A stretch of 44,319 nt of DNA from Bremia lactucae (lineage: Eukaryota > Oomycota > Peronosporomycetes > Peronosporales > Peronosporaceae). Of the stretch, positions 19,559 through 29,744 are shown piece after piece. Numbering within the stretch: position 1 is the stretch's first letter; each line of letters starts with the position of its first letter. The notes beneath the pieces are model-generated. The model saw only the letters and a list, made by a program, of their open reading frames with translations. It was not told the DNA's origin and made no database searches. The stretch spans positions 248,236 through 292,554 of the forward strand of contig NW_027152180.1 of NCBI RefSeq assembly GCF_004359215.1, read 5' to 3'. Both the position numbers and the translations under genes were made by a program.

Positions 19559-19938
19559 TATTGCGGAGCTACCTCGCACCTTGAGTTAGAGGAAGACTAA
19601 TAGACTCAGAGAGTCACCTAGTTCTATAGAAATAATAGGCTCAACAACTCAGTGAGTTATACAAGCTCGTTGAGCTTAAGAATCCTAGTTCAAGGGAGTC
19701 AGGGATTTGTAGAACAAGCAGCAATTAGTGCCCGAGAGTATATACCTTAAACAGGTTTCTTTCTCTCGTAGATCAATGCGGAGGCCTTAGGAAGGCACTA
19801 GATGCTGTAAGATCAAAAGGAAAACTGAACTTTATCTAATTATTTATATCTAAAACCTTACCCTAACTAGAATTAAAGTAGATTTCGGCCGCCAGATGTA
19901 CATCTGGCGGCTGCCACATTAGTGATTAACTATTTTTA
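19559..19938 (-). repeat. Truncated family A LTR (copy 3)
   Basis: It aligns with the 5196 and 37100 LTRs from the GCGGAGCTACC edge through CTGGCGGC. It lacks the last about 110 bp at the sense start, the TGTAAT end. A perfect 24-bp palindrome, GCCGCCAGATGTACATCTGG followed by CGGC, lies at 19888-19911. It joins straight onto RT coding sequence, so the junction is a deletion. Confidence 0.8.
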
Positions 19939-21045
19939 GCTCGCAGCAGTTGGTAATAACCATCGTTGAAGTCAAGTGCACTGTACGTCGTAAAATTCAC
20001 CATATTGTTCTGGAGAACATCCTTTCGAGGAATGTATTTTTGCTGGTATAGTGCAGCATTAAGCTTATTATAATTATGTACAATGCGCCGTTTACCATTT
20101 GGAGTTTTGACGAAAAAGGTCGGTGTCGAATGGGGAGATTCTCGCAACCACTCCAGCGTCGTGCATAGCAGGAAGAATTCGTCAATAACGTCACACTGTT
20201 TCTTTAATGAAGGCCATTGTCGCGTAACACAGTATTTGGTTCCAGGAACCAAGTCAATTTCATGATGGACACTTGTATCTAAAGGTAAAACCGATGGTGA
20301 AGATTGATACGCACCACATCTTGGAATTGCTTAACTAAGGAATAGAATAGATCCGTCGGATCTTCAAGGATCCATGATCCACTCCGCGTGCTTAGTGCAG
20401 CTTTTGTGTCCTCCAGGACGGCTTCGTCTAGAAGAAATGGATGAGTTTACTGAATATTTGATCTAATAGCCACCATCCTAGATAAGTCGCCGGCCTTTAG
20501 GGCTCGGTCGGGCTCTTCAACAGACATTTCGTCTAGCTTTAAAGAGCATCCCGTGAAGGGATTGCCCCAAGGCTACTTCTCTCTCGACGTTACCGGTCAC
20601 ACTATTTACAAGCGTATGTAACTGCTAGCTCGTATCACTTTGTGACGTTATAGACGCTTCGCGTCGCTGCTGTATCGGAGTCGAAACGATACGCCTCTTA
20701 GATGCCGGGGCATCCACATTCCTAAGTTTCCCAACATTTTTTGCTCTGTACCAGAGTTGGTGTCCAATCCGATATCCGACGAGGAGTTATGTAACTTAAT
20801 CACCTTGTCCAGTTATCGCTTACGTGTCACTTCACGTGCATTAGAAGTCTTTGACCCGAAATGCCCTGGTAAATGGCCATTAGTGTCACGACTGACACTC
20901 AGTATGCTGTCACCTCGGCCGACCGCACTCGGTGGAATAAGACGTGCCGCTCCACGTGTCTCAGGGATATTACACTACGAGATAGCGTTCCACACTGTCA
21001 AGTCAGAAACTCAATACTTGTCTATTGGTTGATATAGGCCATTAT
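19926..21045 (-). pseudogene. Gypsy protease-RT remnant (family A copy 3)
   Basis: The frame at 19926-20252 encodes the RT N-terminus (PGTKYCVTRQWPSLKKQCDV, then GKRRIVHNYNKLNAALYQQK and NNMVNFTTYSALDFNDGYYQ). This is the uninterrupted form of the segment that is folded back in copy 1. From 20.3 to 20.98 kb the sequence follows the protease-RT linker of copy 1 with frameshifts. At about 20980 it jumps to the protease region (GATAGCGTTCCACACTGTCA), so several hundred bases are deleted. Confidence 0.8.
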
Positions 21046-21800
21046 ACGAACTCAAACAATTGCTGCTAGACGCGCGATATGGGTGGTGAGCAATGAGCTG
21101 CTAATCTTTTTCAATTGTATATTGAAGTCAGGACTATAGGAAGGTATAAGTGCGTTGGACTTAAATGTATGCATTACCGTTTAATTTTCGTGTAAGTACC
21201 GCTTAGCAACTAAGTATGTTTCTCTGCATGTCGCGCACGTGAGATTATTGGAGGCACCTTGCCTACACTGTCACCAGCATAGGTTAGCTTGTACTGAGCA
21301 GTACAAGCGAAAGGTGCTTCATTACACCTTGTGTCTTTGTAGCAGCAGCACATATTTTGATAACAATTACATTGTCAGAGCTTAATTAGTAAGCGTTTAG
21401 CATTTGAACCCGATAGACTGACATCTTAAGGTAACTTGGCCGTCATACAAATTTCATATGTATTTTTCAATGTGACGATGGGTTTGACTCATTAAAAAAA
21501 TGTATGCTCAAATGAGACACCTTAATTTTATAAGCAAGGTGCTTTAATGCGATCTTCTTCGGATAAGCAAAAACATCTATGTTGCCTCGGCCGCTTACTG
21601 ACCCTTGGAATCAAATATAGGTCTCATGAACACTAGCAGCCGGATGGTGCTGACAATTTTGGTATTGGCTCCATAGCCAATGGTATCGATTTAATTATTC
21701 GGAGCTTTTGACACAGAGGGCGGCACGTCTTGCTCAACACTGTCGATTGCTTCATGCACTTCTTCCGTATTTTTTTTTAAAAAACATGGGCCCCTCCGCA
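21046..21800. other. Unassigned region
   Basis: No supported gene. The sequence joins the family A copy 3 remnant to a small family B gag fragment. Short frames near 21.7-21.9 kb on the minus strand lie opposite that fragment and are not credible genes. Confidence 0.5.
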
Positions 21801-21970
21801 AATGTCGCGCTTCTGGAGAAGGCTGGATATTACTCCTATACAATTCAGTGACGCAGACGTTGTCTGCTACAAGTGGGGCAAGCGTGGCCACGTGATGGCT
21901 CGCTACTGCGTCAAAGTAGCTGCTGGTGCTAGGGCGTCCGCAAGAAGGAACCTTTCACGAAGAGCGATAA
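21801..21970 (+). pseudogene. Gag zinc-knuckle fragment related to family B
   Basis: The plus strand encodes DADVVCYKWGKRGHVMARYC, which matches the family B Gag knuckle at 23.65 kb (NADVVCYKCGKRGHMMARC). The second zinc ligand Cys has become Trp and a Tyr is inserted before the last Cys, so zinc binding is unlikely. It is an isolated piece outside the 22208-33036 element, from a separate older copy. Confidence 0.75.
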
Positions 21971-21988
21971 TACATGGTTACCCACTTT

Positions 21989-22041
21989 TACAAGTTAGCG
22001 GCCATACAGTTTAAATTTAACTGTCTGGCCGCTAACTTGTA
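21989..22041. repeat. Inverted repeat, 23-bp arms, 7-bp loop
   Basis: Arms 21989-22011 (TACAAGTTAGCGGCCATACA...) and 22019-22041 are reverse complements with one mismatch around TAAATTT. It lies directly after the isolated gag fragment. Confidence 0.9.
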
Positions 22042-22207
22042 TAGGTGCATTCCACAGCATCAGTATTTTAAGACCGAGTAACCCTTACATATTATTTTTT
22101 GTAATATACGCTGCGAACAACCTATGCCGACGCACTCTTCAGCAGACAATAGGCCAACGACCTGTAAAGAGCAGCGTGCTATCCATACGTGACACATGCA
22201 CGACATT

Positions 22208-22739
22208 TGTAATGGGCTAAAGTTGCCCTAATATTACGCCATCCCAGTTAAGTACACTTGGTATACGTAAGGGATGGTCAATTACTTAAATTAAGTAATT
22301 AGACCCACCACTCGGGTGTGGTTCACATTCGTGACCAACCCTTGTGTATGTGATGCACAGAGGTGCACTCACATTAGGAGGGATGACGCCTAGCGTCATC
22401 CGTTACGTGAGGTATTTAGAACGATACGCTCGCAATACATATAAGTGTTATCTACAAAGATGACATTTTTGATTGGTAAAAATAGGTATCTCTATTTAAT
22501 GCGATTAAATATAAATCAGTCTGAAAACGACTTTTTACTTAGTTGGTGCGCACGAAGAGCCGGATTACCGCTCCCGTGACGACACTTTACTAGAGTACTT
22601 AGTGCGTTGGGTGAGGTCGCTAATGCGCCCACCACAACTACCTCACTGCACGCAAGAGAAGACGGTCTAACCGCTTGCTCGCTGTGCTAGGGTGTGTATA
22701 TAAGTAGAGCGTGGCCGCATTAAGTCGTGCCCGCCTACA
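22208..22739 (+). repeat. Family B 5' LTR
   Basis: It starts TGTAATGGGCTAAAGTTGCC and ends CCGCCTACA, 532 bp. It aligns along its length with 32500-33036 and 43919-44319. A hairpin GGATGACGC-CTA-GCGTCATCC lies at 22381-22401. It should contain the promoter of the element. Confidence 0.92.
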
Positions 22740-22741
22740 CT

Positions 22742-22759
22742 TGGTAGCACTTGAAATCC
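22742..22759 (+). other. Primer binding site (family B)
   Basis: TGGTAGCACTTGAAATCC begins two bases after the LTR. The first ten bases are identical to families A and C. Confidence 0.7.
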
Positions 22760-22800
22760 TTCCTACGACCAGCGTCTCTGCGTGTGTACGTGAGGAGAGG

Positions 22801-23842
22801 ATGAGCCTCAACATCGATTGGGCTCATTTCCCCCACCTCTCCGAACATCATCGGGAGGTGGCAGGGCATATGGCGCAGGGACTTGGTGGACAAGCCCCGG
22901 TCAGGCTCTAGGGCAGTCCTCCTGGGCAACACGTTGCTTAGTTGGAGCAGTTTGAGGCATTCGTGCTCGGACAGCGGAGAGCCGTGTCCGAGGCAAAGAG
23001 CCATGCTGCAGCGGAGTCCGTCACTCAGACCCAGGATGAGCGGAGGCATGAGCAGGATCGGAGCGAGGCTCCCAACACGACTGTTTGAGGTACTCTCTGC
23101 CCGGCCGCATCAGTCGAGGCCCATTCGGATGGACCCGCCCAAGTTCGATGGAACTGCGGCGCACACGATTGTCCATTGGAGCAATGCGGTGCCGCGCAGC
23201 TTATCGAGGACGACAGCCGGACGGTGTTGTACGCCTTGTTGCACCTACGCGGTAAGGCCTCAGAGTGGGCTGACTCGGCGCTTATGGCGGGTAGAAAGGG
23301 TTTTCTACATAAGCGATCTTTAAGGAAAAGATTCGCGCCATGCATCAGCCGCCGAACAAAGAAGTGTTGCTGCAGGCGCGCTTCTTTGGAGCGCGACAGG
23401 GCGAAGCGATCTCTGCAGCTGTCGGTGTGCATTACCGTAGGTCCGATCCGGAGCACATTAAAGTGCCCACGTTTATGAACGGACTACAAGATGGCCCATC
23501 GCGACAGGCCCTTTTCAGAGAGGTGCGACGATGGAAGAGGCAATCCAAATTGCCTTAGTTGAGGAGCAATCCTACAACAGTGCATCGGCGACAGCTTGGT
23601 ATAAGCCATCGGCAGAGAGGTCAGATGCCACTCCCAAGGAGTTGGGCAATGCAGACGTTGTCTGCTATAAATGCGGCAAGCGCGGCCATATGATGGCTCG
23701 CTGCTATTACGGGGTCCCTGCTGGGGCGAAGACGCCCAGCACGAGGACTTCCTTCCCAAAGGGCGATGGCAAAAACCAGCGTGCGAAACGCATGAGTTCT
23801 GCATCAACCACAGAGGGGTCGAGAAATGCAGGAGCGCAGTAG
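22801..23842 (+). pseudogene. Gypsy Gag with CCHC knuckle (family B)
   Basis: The likely start is ATG at 22801 (MSLNIDWAHFPHLSEHHREV). The frame then shifts several times, through EQFEAFVLGQRRAVSEAKSH and RMDPPKFDGTAAHTIVHW to DDSRTVLYALLHLRGKASEW (capsid-like), then HIKVPTFMNGLQDGPSRQAL. The end, 23531-23842, carries an intact knuckle CYKCGKRGHMMARC (C-X2-C-X4-H-X4-C). At least four frameshifts rule out a functional protein, though the domain order is complete. Sequencing errors in a repeat could account for some. Confidence 0.8.
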
Positions 23843-23959
23843 GGGCGGGACTCTGAAGCTACCCATAAGTTCAGAGTTGTGGAACAAATGAGTAGCATAG
23901 TCCATGAGGTACCGAAATTTTGAACCTGGACCCTGCTAGTCTATAGCGCTCAAGTACGA

Positions 23960-24870
23960 AGCTATGACCAGGTGATGACCCTCCTAGTGGATTCGGGTGC
24001 ATCACAAAATTTTGTAAAACTCGCGGCTCTAAGAAAGAGACCGGCGATGTTTGAGTCGCTTTGCCAGGATGGCAAGCGAGAAGAGGCGACCGTTCGTTTA
24101 GCGAACGGCGCGCTCGTTAAGTCTGAGATAGTTCAGGTAGAACTCGTCTTCAGCTTTAGTTCTCTTGTAAAGAGAAGTTCACAGTGCTAGGAATGGAGAG
24201 TCCGTATGACCTCATCCTAGGCATACCATGGTTGGCAAAGTACCAACCATGTATAGACTGGCGTACACGCACAGTTGCGAACTCTACGCAGGACACCGGA
24301 GATGATGTGCTCCTGCGAGAGGCCTATGCAACTGATGTCGTGTCGAACACAGTTGAGGGTGCGTTGACGGGATGTCAAACGTCACCAATTCCTACCCAGC
24401 TCGTGGAGACTGAGGTAGTGAATAGGACGATGACAAGTAGTCATGCGTCCGAATGTCCTGCACAGAGCCGAGAGCCTGTGGCAGTAGACGGCGAGCTGAC
24501 AAGAAGTCATGCGTCGCATAAACCGGCACAGTGCCAAGAGCCTGGTGCGGTTGGAAGGGGTGCGTTAGCCAGGAGTGCAACGGCACCCGCTTCCCAGAAA
24601 AGGGTCGTGGTATCTCGAAAAACGAGTACCCGACAGATTAGGACGATCAAAGGCACGTCTAAACGAGTGACCTTTGGATCAGTCTCTAATGAAGAGGACG
24701 GGCCTTCGAACGAGGTGTTCGAGGCCGTCAAAGACGAAATTGCGGAGGCATCCTCAGTTGAGGTGCTCCGGCAAGTCTTTAAATCTGCCGAGGAGATAGT
24801 AAATCTCCCGGAGATGTCGTGGGATCTGTTCCTTGCCGAATTAAAGGAAGGAAAGATCCACGAAATAGTC
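23960..24870 (+). pseudogene. Gypsy protease and linker, left of gap (family B)
   Basis: The frame at 23972-24190 has the active-site motif LLVDSGASQNFV and TVRLANGALVKSEIVQVELV. Another frame from 24184 continues with GMESPYDLILGIPWLAKYQP, the protease C-terminal half, and CIDWRTRTVANS. The following linker is acidic and Thr/Ser-rich and has a short internal repeat (SSHASECPAQSREP, then RSHASHKPAQCQEP). The protein runs into the N gap at 24871. The aspartic protease would mature Gag-Pol. Confidence 0.8.
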
Positions 24871-25281
24871 NNNNNNNNNNNNNNNNNNNNNNNNNNNNNN
24901 NNNNNNNNNNNNNNNNNNNNNNNNNNNNNNNNNNNNNNNNNNNNNNNNNNNNNNNNNNNNNNNNNNNNNNNNNNNNNNNNNNNNNNNNNNNNNNNNNNNN
25001 NNNNNNNNNNNNNNNNNNNNNNNNNNNNNNNNNNNNNNNNNNNNNNNNNNNNNNNNNNNNNNNNNNNNNNNNNNNNNNNNNNNNNNNNNNNNNNNNNNNN
25101 NNNNNNNNNNNNNNNNNNNNNNNNNNNNNNNNNNNNNNNNNNNNNNNNNNNNNNNNNNNNNNNNNNNNNNNNNNNNNNNNNNNNNNNNNNNNNNNNNNNN
25201 NNNNNNNNNNNNNNNNNNNNNNNNNNNNNNNNNNNNNNNNNNNNNNNNNNNNNNNNNNNNNNNNNNNNNNNNNNNNNNNNN
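24871..25281. other. Assembly gap, 411 N
   Basis: The 678 bp before the gap (24193-24870) and after it (25282-25959) are almost identical. The gap probably separates two assemblies of the same segment rather than missing sequence. Confidence 0.95.
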
Positions 25282-26057
25282 ATGGAGAGTCCGTATGACC
25301 TCATCCTAGGCATGCCATGGTTGGCAAAGTACCAACCATGGATAGACTGGCGTACACGCACAGTTGCGAACTCTACGCAGGACACCGGAAAGGATGTGCT
25401 CCTGCGAGAGGCCTATGCAACTGATGTCGTGTCGAACACAGTTGAGGGTGCGTTGACGGGATGTCAAACGTCACCAATTCCTACCCAGCTCGTGGAGACT
25501 GAGGTAGTGAATAGGACGATGACAAGTAGTCATGCGTCCGAATGTCCTGCACAGAGCCGAGAGCCTGTGGCAGTAGACGGCGAGCTGACAAGAAGTCATG
25601 CGTCGCATAAACCGGCACAGTGCCAAGAGCCTGGTGCGGTTGGAAGGGGTGCGTTAGCCAGGAGTGCAACGACACCCGCTTCCCAGAAAAGGGTCGTGGT
25701 AACTCGAAAAACGAGTACCCGACAGATTAGGACGATCAAAGGCACGTCTAAACGAGTGACCTTTGGATCAGTCTCTAATGAAGAGGACGGGCCTTCGAAC
25801 GAGGTGTTCGAGGCCGTCAAAGACGAAATTGCGGAGGCATCCTCAGTTGAGGTGCTCCGGCAAGTCTTTAAATCTGCCGAGAAGATAGTAAATCTCCCGG
25901 AGATGTCGTGGGATCTGTTCCTTGCCGAATTAAAGGAAGGAAAGATCCACGAAATAGTCACACCAGTTCCAGAAGAGAACTTGGTGGACTGTTGCTCGTC
26001 GTCCACACTGGACGAGAGCGTCCTAGAAACAGACATAAAGAAACGGTTCGCTGCTTA
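25282..26057 (+). pseudogene. Protease C-half and linker, right of gap (family B)
   Basis: This repeats the MESPYDLILG...linker segment of 24193-24870 with about ten base differences, such as WIDW for CIDW. It then continues further than the left copy through HEIVTPVPEENLVDCCSSST to a stop at 26058. The continuation is the normal route from protease linker towards RT. Confidence 0.75.
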
Positions 26058-26084
26058 AGGCCCTTTAAGAGACAGTCCGTTTTT

Positions 26085-26480
26085 TTCGGGTTCTGTGGAA
26101 ATTCGCGACGTGCTCCCAGAAGAAGTGCCGAGACGCCTACCAGCAGATAGGGGCATCGGGCACGAGATAGACCTCGAACCTGGCACCAAGTATTGTGTGA
26201 CCAGGCAATGCCCGTTGCCGAAAGAATAAGTCGATTATATCGATGAGTTCTTCGACAAGCGAGCCAAGGCGGGAAATGTGCGTGAGAGCAAATCGCCTCA
26301 CCCCAGACAAGGTAAAATCAGTAAAGGAATGGCCAATCCCACGGCATGTGAAGGATTTGCGTCAATTCCTAGGGCTCGCTAATTACTTGCATAAATATAG
26401 CAAGAATTATGCTGAGCAAACTAACCAATCATCTGACCTCCTTAAAAAAGGACGCAGAATGGGTTTGCTTTAAAAGAACA
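26085..26480 (+). pseudogene. RT remnant lacking the catalytic core (family B)
   Basis: At about 26140-26290 the plus strand encodes GHEIDLEPGTKYCVTRQCPL and YIDEFFDKRAKAGNVRESKS, the RT N-terminus, with one stop. At about 26300 this joins directly to PDKVKSVKEWPIPRHVKDLR and QFLGLANYLHKYSKNYAEQ, the thumb region. The palm with the YxDD box, expected to be roughly 450-500 bp, is missing. This element therefore cannot encode an active RT. Confidence 0.85.
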
Positions 26481-26912
26481 AGATGATGCGCTCACATCAG
26501 TGAAGCAATCTCTTGTAGAGGCACCGGACTTGGCATTGCCAGGCGCGGATAAGCCTTTTAACGTCGTCTGCTATGCAAGTAATTTTGCAATCGGCACGCG
26601 CTCATGCAGAAGGATGACGACGGTGTTGATTGCATCATCTTTAATCAGTCCCGACTTTTAAAAGCCGCGGAACTAAATTACCCCGTGCATGACAAAGAGC
26701 TACTTTCAATAAAGTATGCTCTTGTCGAGTTTCGTGTGCACCTACTGCGCACCGAACCATTCGTGGTTTATACGGATCACGCATCACTGCGGACCGCAAT
26801 AAACTCACCGCAGCTCTCGCCTAGAATGGCAAGACGGCTTACATTCATATCAGAATTTAATATTAAAATTGAATACAAGCTGGGTAAGTCGAATGTCTTG
26901 GCCGACCGTTAA
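26481..26912 (+). pseudogene. Gypsy RNase H (family B)
   Basis: The first part reads LALPGADKPFNVVCYASNFA, where the usual catalytic CDAS is CYAS, so the first acidic residue is lost. After a frame change, 26604-26912 reads AELNYPVHDKELLSIKYALV, then FVVYTDHASLRTAINSP and KLGKSNVLADR, ending in a stop where Gypsy elements normally have ALSR. Most of the fold is kept, but it is inactive by substitution and frameshift. Confidence 0.82.
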
Positions 26913-27039
26913 TCGCGCAGACCAGACTTCGACGTAAGACCAGGAAAGTGTGTTTTGTGTTTAAGATTATTTCAGCCAGCAACGTTGGCAGCCTTGAAGG
27001 CATACTATTGACGAGCTTATTAGCCTCTGAAATAAAGAG

Positions 27040-28000
27040 AGTTATAGTCAGGACGACCATTCTCGTCTGCTGTTGGATCACTTTAGTGGACGAAAGGTCT
27101 TCCTTCCGTCGCACCTGAAAGCTAAGCTCAATCGCTTTAGCTACAGCGATGGCCTGTTATGGCAGCAGCTGTCACCTTGTGATCCCTTGAGAATCTATGT
27201 GCCTCATGACACAGATCTCAAGCTGATGATCCTTCAGAAGCTCCATGATGCGCCATCTAGTGGACATCTGGCCGTAAAAAGACATTTTACGAGTGCCAGA
27301 GGAATCTTGGTGGCCACATCTATATAGATGGGTGGCCAACAATATTCGCTCTTGCGAACAGTGGCAGCGCATTAAGCCTGCACCGTCCAGTAGTGCGCCA
27401 CTGAAGCCGCTACCGATTCCAACCAACTGTTGGAAGTCAGTAAGTCTGGACTTCATGTTTGGCATGCCGCCTGATCATAACGGTCGGACAGGGCTAGTCG
27501 TCTTTGTAGACATACTGAGCAAGATGGTGCATTAAGCACCATGGAAAACATCGATCACAGGCAAGAAGGAAGCTCTCTTGTTCCTGGATCATGTTCACCT
27601 ACAACACGGGATGCCCGAGTCCATAGTACCGGACCGCGATCCGCGTATTACGTCTGGTTTTTGGCGAGATGGGCTCGAGCTGCTAGGTAGCAAGCTCCAC
27701 ATGTCGATCGCAGATCATCCCCAGACCGATGGCCAAACAGAACGTGCCAATCGGGTCGTGGCGGATGTCTTACGCACTATAGCAACCCCCAAAGAGTGGA
27801 GCAAGCAATTGCATTATGAGAGTTCGCTATAAATAATAGTGTCCACGCCAGTACAGGTGAGACACCGTTTTATATGAACGGACTGCGCCATCGTCGGACA
27901 TTATTTCCGTTTGTGCGCAGCCCGAGTCTTAGTGGGGGCTAGCCACTCACTATGCTCGGTGCGAAAGAGGAGTATAGTTTCGTCAATATGACGATGACCC
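27040..28000 (+). pseudogene. Gypsy integrase HHCC and core, first copy (family B)
   Basis: The frame at 27073-27327 has the HHCC histidines (KLHDAPSSGHLAVKRHF). It shifts to WWPHLYRWVANNIRSCEQWQ, where the last zinc Cys is replaced by Trp; the second copy has SCEQCQ. The core has all three acidic positions: SLDFMFG, VPDRDPRITSGFW and [15 protein letters not shown] follows ILSKMVH at about 27533 and another follows HYESSL at about 27830. The two stops are shared with the second copy, so they are real mutations. Confidence 0.82.
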
Positions 28001-28056
28001 GCAAGGGTATCATCTCAACGACATGAACTTGCCCTAGTGACTCTGCCAGTTTAGCA

Positions 28057-28970
28057 GTGGTCACTAGAACTACGTCCTATGACCGACCTCTCGGCGGTAT
28101 CATAGGCGAGTCTGATGATAAAAGCGTGAGCGAGGCTCAACGCTTTGTGGATGAGCGATTAGCCATCACACGAAAATTCCGTGACGCGATGGCAAGCCCA
28201 CACAGGACAAGCAAAAACAATATGCGGACCGAAATGGTCGCAAAAATAATGCATGCTTTAGAGCGGGTGACATTGTACTATATAAGTACTGCTACCCTAC
28301 CTAAAAATGCAATTTCTGTACTACCTGGAGAAAATACTGTTGCCACGTTTCATTGGGCCCTTTACGGTGGTAGAAGATCTTGGAGACCTAAGTTATAGGC
28401 TCACCCTTCTCCTGTATATGAACACCCGTATTTTACGTGGGCGTCTGAAACGGTATGTAGACCCAAATGAGGTCACATACCCCCATCCGTCTAAGGAGAC
28501 CGATGGTGACGCCGACTGTGAGTCGAGCATCGTTCGGGTGAGGGAGACGATGAAGGCGAAAAAATCAGCCGACCGACTCCTCCAACCACAAACAGGACTC
28601 GGAGAGCGAGGGACATCACGCGAGTAACGCGGGTTCCTCAGCGTTATCTTCTCCAGAATGTCCAAGCGAGTCTTCAGGCGTTCATAACCCTGACGAGCCT
28701 TCGCTCAGACATCATTAAAATCCGAGGTTAGTTGCAAGACTTGACCCTCGAGATCGACAATACGGTGTTCAGCAGCGCTTCACGCCTACGACTGAACGGA
28801 CGAAGGTAAGGCAGCCTCGTCAGATCCTCGTCCAATGGAAAGGTAACGCGAAGAGTTTCGACTGTTGGGAACCAATCAATACCCTACGTATTGATGTGCC
28901 CGGCTTGGTGACTGCCTATGAAAAGGAGTACCAGCTGAGGCCTCTTCTCAAAAAATGGACTAGCAGAAGC
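28057..28970 (+). pseudogene. Integrase C-terminal region and chromodomain, first copy (family B)
   Basis: Near 28330-28480 the frame reads KILLPRFIGPFTVVEDLGDL (GPY/F-type module), then TRILRGRLKRYVDPNEVTYP. Near 28800-28950, QPRQILVQWKGNAKSFDCWE and LVTAYEKEYQ form a chromodomain. Chromodomains of this class bind modified histones and direct insertion into heterochromatin. Frames are broken between modules. Confidence 0.75.
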
Positions 28971-29323
28971 AGCGTTGTGAGAAGAAACAGGGGTTACAGC
29001 ACCGCCCATGATTTCTTTCACACGCAAGCGGGCGAAATTAATTCGCTGCGACCGCTGTTTCATCGCATCAGAATGCGGATGAATGTGGCACGTGAATTCC
29101 GCCTCGTATTGGTCTGGCGTTTCTTGTGAAAGCAACACGACCGGGATCGGGAAAATACGCCCAAGCGATTTTCCCTGAGCCCTTTATAACTTAGAGACGC
29201 CATAATAATTATGTGCGTCTAGAAGAGCGCGGTCTAGGAGCGACGCTCTTGGCCCATTTAAACGAGGCTATTTAGATGGAGGGGCATCATTGATATTCCC
29301 CCCACCGTCACATAACCACGTTC

Positions 29324-29740
29324 TTAACGACTGGCTTGAGACACCGACTGAGCACGTTCACGTGTCGTCGGCGGAGCTTTAGGGTCAGAGTCCTCTATTT
29401 CAGAACCATTTTGGATAATGGTCTGAGCATAAGGCGTTGTCGTTATACCAACTGGAGAGCCGACTGCGCCTTTATGGGCAGCGCTCTCATTAAAGGTTGC
29501 TGCGCTATCCAGCGCAGACGACGAGACAGCATTCGTAAATGTTGCTGTCTCCATGTTGTGAGCCATGTGAGAAGTTTGGATGGGCAATAATGCGCCATCA
29601 TCCTTCCTCATGAGCTCGTTGTCCGCATCACTACTATGAGGTGACGGCAACGGTGTCGACTCATTGTAGTCGACAATGAGCGACGGATCAACATCCTCAC
29701 TGTTAAAGTGGGATGGATCCTTTAGCCCTGTTAACGCGAC
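29324..29740 (-). pseudogene. Antisense frame, first copy (family B)
   Basis: First copy of the antisense frame described at 31818-32330, cut by the contig junction at 29744. It encodes the same Ser/Thr/Ala-rich residues (ALDSAATFNESAAHKGAVG). It is not an independent gene. Confidence 0.5.
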
Positions 29741-29744
29741 AGCN

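Noticed and set aside
20757..21032. 91-codon plus-strand frame
   Set aside because: It is antisense to the family A copy 3 protease-RT linker and matches the corresponding antisense of copy 1 only because the DNA is homologous.
22735..23456. 104- and 143-codon minus-strand frames
   Set aside because: They are opposite the family B gag and arise from its GC-rich codons. No repeat of them is seen elsewhere.
24507..25385. 292-codon minus-strand frame and other long frames through N
   Set aside because: They run through the 411-N gap as unknown residues and oppose the protease-linker coding strand.
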